In this document: positions 61,067 to 64,000 of the stretch, in pieces
Numbering within the stretch: position 1 is the first letter of the stretch
Layout of the letters: every line of letters starts with the position of its first letter
Assembly (NCBI GenBank): GCA_965224515.1
Contig: OZ245051.1
Coordinates: 248,001-312,000 of the forward strand
DNA length: 64,000 nt
Origin: Sedimenticola_A sp040506425
Lineage (GTDB): Bacteria > Pseudomonadota > Gammaproteobacteria > Chromatiales > Chromatiaceae
Direction: 5' to 3'
Notes under the pieces: generated by a model
Databases searched by the model: none
Seen by the model: only the letters and a program-made list of their open reading frames with translations
What the model was told of the DNA's origin: nothing
Made by a program: the position numbers and the translations under genes

Positions 61067-61402
61067 ATGAACAGTCGAATATCACTGGCAATCAGTTTCA
61101 TTCTCGTGGCATTCCCGATCAGTGCAATGGCTGGCGGCGACCCGGGGAATTTGGCTGAAGTCGGGATCCTGAAGTTCAAGTTCGAACCACAGGTAATCAC
61201 CATCAAGGCCGGAGACACAGTGCGTTGGACCAATAACGAAAAACGGCAGTACCACAGCGTCTGGTTCGAAGCCCTGGGAGAGCCTGAAGCCCCCTACTTC
61301 TTCCCCGGCGAGAACTACGAGCGAACTTTCAACAATCCTGGCGAGTTCCCCTACCGCTGTGGCCCTCACCCAAAGATGACAGGCACTGTAATCGTTGAGT
61401 GA
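61067..61402 (+). CDS. Plastocyanin-like cupredoxin
   Basis: A 111-residue small copper protein. Signal MNSRISLAISFILVAFPISAMA. Type 1 copper ligands: His in QYHSVWF and Cys-Gly-Pro-His-Pro-Lys-Met in YRCGPHPKMTG at the C-terminus, with KFKFEPQVITIKAGDTVRWTN before them. It is a plausible electron carrier to NirS. It lies between the NirT fusion and the NirC-like cytochrome, 61402 being 5 bp before the DNR box. Confidence 0.9.
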   Translation: MNSRISLAISFILVAFPISAMAGGDPGNLAEVGILKFKFEPQVITIKAGDTVRWTNNEKRQYHSVWFEALGEPEAPYFFPGENYERTFNNPGEFPYRCGPHPKMTGTVIVE

Positions 61403-61406
61403 GCGC

Positions 61407-61420
61407 TTGATGAATATCAA
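61407..61420. promoter_or_regulatory. FNR/DNR box upstream of the nirC-nirF genes
   Basis: TTGATGAATATCAA, perfect. Its centre is about 71 bp before the start of the NirC-like gene, and it lies directly after the cupredoxin stop. Confidence 0.8.
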
Positions 61421-61484
61421 AGCCATAGAGACGGTTCTGCACAATAGTGTCTGCTAATCGTTCGTGGGCTGAATGGGATCGATA

Positions 61485-61814
61485 ATGAACAGGGTCAGTA
61501 TCTATTTTCTGCTTCCATTGATTATGCTTACCGCACAGGTGTCAGCAGGCGAGTCGACCATCCCTGTAGAGCGTCAGAAGAACCTGCGCCACCTGGTGAA
61601 GCACGATTGCGGTTCCTGTCACGGCATGAGCCTCGAAGGTGGCCTCGGCCCCTCCCTGAAGCCAGAACGGATCAGCCGCTTCAACACCCAGCAACTGGCC
61701 ACCACAATTCTGTATGGCCGCCCCGGAACACCCATGCCTCCCTGGAGACCTTTCTTCACTGACGCAGAGGCAACCTGGCTCGCCACTAGCCTGATGAAAG
61801 GTGAACTACCCTGA
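61485..61814 (+). CDS. nirC: NirC-like monohaem cytochrome c
   Basis: A 109-residue cytochrome with a signal (MNRVSIYFLLPLIMLTAQVSAG). Haem motif CGSCHGMSLEGGLGPSL near residue 42; a Met for the axial position is in TPMPPWRPF. NirC is thought to take electrons or assist haem d1 synthesis in nir clusters. It overlaps nirF by one base. An ATG twelve bases earlier is possible; the signal favours 61485. Confidence 0.82.
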   Translation: MNRVSIYFLLPLIMLTAQVSAGESTIPVERQKNLRHLVKHDCGSCHGMSLEGGLGPSLKPERISRFNTQQLATTILYGRPGTPMPPWRPFFTDAEATWLATSLMKGELP

Positions 61815-62992
61815 TGAATTACCGATCCGCACTCCACCTCCTGCTTCTGCTTGGACTCTGCCTGCCATTGTCGATCTCTGCGCAGATGCGTGGTACAGGT
61901 GACCTCGGAATCGTCATCGAGCGTGCCGACGGAAGTGTACAGATACTAAATACCACGGACAAAAGCAGCCTGGGCCAGGTAACGGGACTTGGAGACCTCT
62001 CCCACGCATCTGCCGTCTTCTCCCGTGACGAGCGCTTCGCCTATATATTTGGACGTGACGGTGGGCTGACCAAGATCGACATCCTGGAACAGAAAATTGT
62101 CGCACGCACCATGCAGTCCGGTAACAGTATCGGTGGCGCCATATCCCAGGACGGAAAACTTATCGCGGTATCAAACTACAAGCCCGGGGGTGTAAAGGTT
62201 TTCAACGCCGACACCCTGAAACTGGTGGCAGACATTCCTGCACGCTATGACAATGGTAAAACATCCAAGGTAGTCGGCCTTGTGGATGCACCCGATCAGC
62301 GCTTTGTTTTCAGCCTCTACGATGCAGGAGAGGTCTGGATCGCGGATTTTTCCGAATCCGAAAATCCTGCCATAACTAAGTTCCGTAACGTTGGCACCCA
62401 GCCATATGACGCACTGATAACTCCCGACGGCCGCCACTACATCGCCGGCCTGTTTGGAGAGGATGGACTGGTTCTTCTCGATCTATGGAACACCGACAAG
62501 GGCGTCAGGCGCATCCTCGATGACTATGGCAGGGGCGACAAAAAAATGCCCGTCTACAAGATGCCTCATCTCGAAGGGTGGGCCGTGGCCGGCGATCTCG
62601 CCTTCGTACCCGCCGTTGGCCGTAACCAGGTGCTGGTTGTAAACACCAAAACCTGGCAACAGGTGGGAAAGATACCCGTACACGGCCAACCGGTCTTTGT
62701 CATGGCGCGCCCGGACGGCCGCCAGGTATGGGTCAACTTCGCCTTCCCCAAAAATGACCGCGTTCAGGTCATCGACACCAAGGATCTGAAACTGATCAAA
62801 ACCCTGGAGCCGGGAAAGGCCGTACTGCACATGGAGTTCACTCCCCGTGGTGAGCATGTCTGGCTCTCGGTTAGAGACGCCGACAAACTTCGGGTCTACG
62901 ACACCCGCCTTTTTTCCGAACTGGCAGAGCTGCCGGCCAAGAAACCCAGCGGCATCTTCTTTACATCACGCGCACACAAAATCGGACTCTGA
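61814..62992 (+). CDS. nirF: NirF, haem d1 biosynthesis
   Basis: A 392-residue beta-propeller similar to the d1 domain of NirS, with a signal peptide (HLLLLLGLCLPLSISAQ). Blocks such as LGIVIERADGSVQILNT, AVSNYKPGGVKVFNADTLKLVADIPA, VVGLVDAPDQRFVFSLYDAGEVW and MEFTPRGEHVWLSVRDADK are typical of NirF, which acts in the last periplasmic steps of haem d1 synthesis. It starts at the stop of nirC (one-base overlap) and is followed by the siroheme decarboxylase genes. Confidence 0.93.
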   Translation: MNYRSALHLLLLLGLCLPLSISAQMRGTGDLGIVIERADGSVQILNTTDKSSLGQVTGLGDLSHASAVFSRDERFAYIFGRDGGLTKIDILEQKIVARTMQSGNSIGGAISQDGKLIAVSNYKPGGVKVFNADTLKLVADIPARYDNGKTSKVVGLVDAPDQRFVFSLYDAGEVWIADFSESENPAITKFRNVGTQPYDALITPDGRHYIAGLFGEDGLVLLDLWNTDKGVRRILDDYGRGDKKMPVYKMPHLEGWAVAGDLAFVPAVGRNQVLVVNTKTWQQVGKIPVHGQPVFVMARPDGRQVWVNFAFPKNDRVQVIDTKDLKLIKTLEPGKAVLHMEFTPRGEHVWLSVRDADKLRVYDTRLFSELAELPAKKPSGIFFTSRAHKIGL

Positions 62993-63000
62993 GGTGGAAG

Positions 63001-63492
63001 ATGCATAGACGCAGAGAAGCCAAGCAGAGTACCGGTAGCAACTTCACACCGCTGGAGAAGCGACTGCTCAACGAGTTTCAACACGGCTTTCCTCTCTCCG
63101 CCGAACCCTACCGGGAGATAGCTGAGCAGCTTGGTACCAGTGAGCACGAGGTAATTGCTGCACTGGATACTCTTAAAAATGGAGGTGCTGTAAGCCGTAT
63201 CGGCCCCGTGCTACGACCCAATCGCGTAGGTGCAAGCACCCTCGCTGCCATGGCGGTACCACCGGAAGATCTCGAACAGGTTGCCGCACTGGTCAGCGCT
63301 CATCCCGAAGTCAATCACAACTACGAGCGGCTGCATCAGTACAACCTCTGGTTCGTGGTCACGGCCTCGGACGAAGAACATCTCCATACAGTCCTGGACA
63401 GCATCAGCCTGGAGTGTGGACTTCCGGTCCTCGACCTGCCGATGGTTGAGGACTACTTCATCGATCTGGGATTTGATCTGAAATGGAACTGA
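63001..63492 (+). CDS. Siroheme decarboxylase subunit (NirD/L/G/H family)
   Basis: A 163-residue Lrp/AsnC-like protein of the NirDLGH group. A winged helix (LEKRLLNEFQHGFPLSAEPYREIAEQLGTSEHEVIAALDTLKN) precedes the ligand-binding half (VNHNYERLHQYNLWFVVTASDEEHLHTVLDSI). Members remove the two acetate carboxylates of siroheme in haem d1 synthesis. Starts 8 bp after nirF and overlaps the next paralogue by 10 bp, so they may form a complex. Confidence 0.9.
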   Translation: MHRRREAKQSTGSNFTPLEKRLLNEFQHGFPLSAEPYREIAEQLGTSEHEVIAALDTLKNGGAVSRIGPVLRPNRVGASTLAAMAVPPEDLEQVAALVSAHPEVNHNYERLHQYNLWFVVTASDEEHLHTVLDSISLECGLPVLDLPMVEDYFIDLGFDLKWN

Positions 63493-64000
63493 ATATACAC
63501 AGACTTGAGACTGCAACCGAACCTGACGCCACAGACATGGCGCTGATTCATGCCATCCAGGGAGGCATTCCTCTTGCTTCACGCCCCTATGCCAAGATAG
63601 GCAAACAGCTCTGCCTTAGCGAACAACAGGTTATAGATCGTATCGGACGTCTCCAGGCCATGGGCATCGTCAAACGTTTCGGTGTCGTGGTCAGACATCA
63701 TGAACTTGGATTCCGTTTCAATGCCATGGTGGTTTGGGATATTCCCGATGACGAGGTGAGGCACACCGGCCAGTGCATAGGCAAGTACGACTTCGTCACC
63801 CTCTGCTACCAGAGACCCCGCCGCCTTCCCAACTGGCGCTACAACCTCTTCAGCATGATCCACGGGCGAAACAGGGACGAAGTGATCGCCAACGTGGAGA
63901 GAGTTGTTCAGGAGTGTGGCATGAAATCCACCCAATACGAGCTGCTGTTCAGTAACCGGCGCTTCAAACAGCGCGGCGCCCGCTATGACCGGCCTGATGA
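63483..64000 (+). CDS. Second siroheme decarboxylase subunit, cut by window end
   Basis: At least 172 residues, reading to the last base without a stop. It starts MELNIHRLETATEPDATDM and then shows the same Lrp-like winged helix (LIHAIQGGIPLASRPYAKIGKQLCLSEQQVIDRIGRLQAM) and ligand half (YDFVTLCYQRPRRLPNWRYNLF). RRFKQRGARY near the end is typical of the family. It belongs with the first gene to the NirDLGH set; the full set may continue outside the window. Confidence 0.88.
   Translation, partial: MELNIHRLETATEPDATDMALIHAIQGGIPLASRPYAKIGKQLCLSEQQVIDRIGRLQAMGIVKRFGVVVRHHELGFRFNAMVVWDIPDDEVRHTGQCIGKYDFVTLCYQRPRRLPNWRYNLFSMIHGRNRDEVIANVERVVQECGMKSTQYELLFSNRRFKQRGARYDRPD

Overview
The window looks like the chromosome of a denitrifying gammaproteobacterium. 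The order yebC-ruvC-ruvA-ruvB-ybgC-tolQ, LptG/LptF next to pepA-holC, and nrdR-ribD-ribE-ribBA-ribH-nusB-thiL-pgpA are all typical of that class. A TusA/DsrE2 sulfur-transfer module and a clade II-like N2O reductase cluster next to a cytochrome cd1 nitrite reductase cluster would suit a sulfur-oxidising member of the Chromatiales/Sedimenticola type. That placement is an inference from gene content, not a sequence match.

Layout. 1-4.2 kb (minus): tolQ start, ybgC, ruvBAC, yebC, a small alpha/beta hydrolase. 4.4-7.6 kb (plus): an HDOD-GAF-like signalling protein, a TauD-family oxygenase and a DUF971 protein fused to a ubiquitin-like (MoaD/ThiS-type) tail. 7.6-8.7 kb: a 562-bp non-coding unit duplicated in tandem and full of palindromic repeats. 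8.7-12.4 kb (minus): a FixJ-type response regulator, a PAS sensor kinase and a PilZ protein. 12.6-29.8 kb is housekeeping: RDD protein, lptG/lptF, pepA, holC, parC, parE, xseB, ispA, folE2, then a TetR regulator with a tusA-dsrE2-epimerase module. 29.9-37.9 kb (minus): retropepsin-like protease, pgpA, thiL, nusB, riboflavin genes, nrdR, glyA. 38-40.4 kb: two hypothetical proteins and a LapG-type protease.

40.6-64 kb is a denitrification island. The nos half (minus strand) runs nosZ, a monohaem and a dihaem cytochrome c, a NosB-like membrane protein, nosD, nosG, nosH, nosF, nosL, nosY. There is no nosR, and NosZ has a Sec-type signal, so it is clade II-like. Divergent from nosZ lie a small secreted protein and a ZnuA-like/SCO fusion. 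Next come a trihaem c'-like cytochrome, a DNR-type regulator, nirE, a membrane-anchored hemerythrin, nirS, a NirT/ethylbenzene-dehydrogenase-type haem protein fusion, a cupredoxin, a NirC-like cytochrome, nirF and two Lrp-like siroheme decarboxylase genes. The last is cut by the window end.

Five perfect TTGAT-N4-ATCAA boxes lie before nosZ, before the dihaem cytochrome operon, between dnr and nirE, between the hemerythrin and nirS, and before nirC. The DNR-like protein carries an E-x2-SR recognition helix, so the island is probably one NO/anoxia regulon covering nitrite reduction, haem d1 synthesis, and N2O reduction and its maturation. No nitric oxide reductase or nitrate reductase gene is visible here.

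The most unusual items are the ZnuA-like/SCO fusion whose zinc histidines are all replaced by aromatic residues, the NirT/EB_dh fusion, the NosZ C-terminal extension, the DUF971/ubiquitin-like fusion next to a TauD oxygenase, the 562-bp tandem duplication, and the two identical TetR operators.
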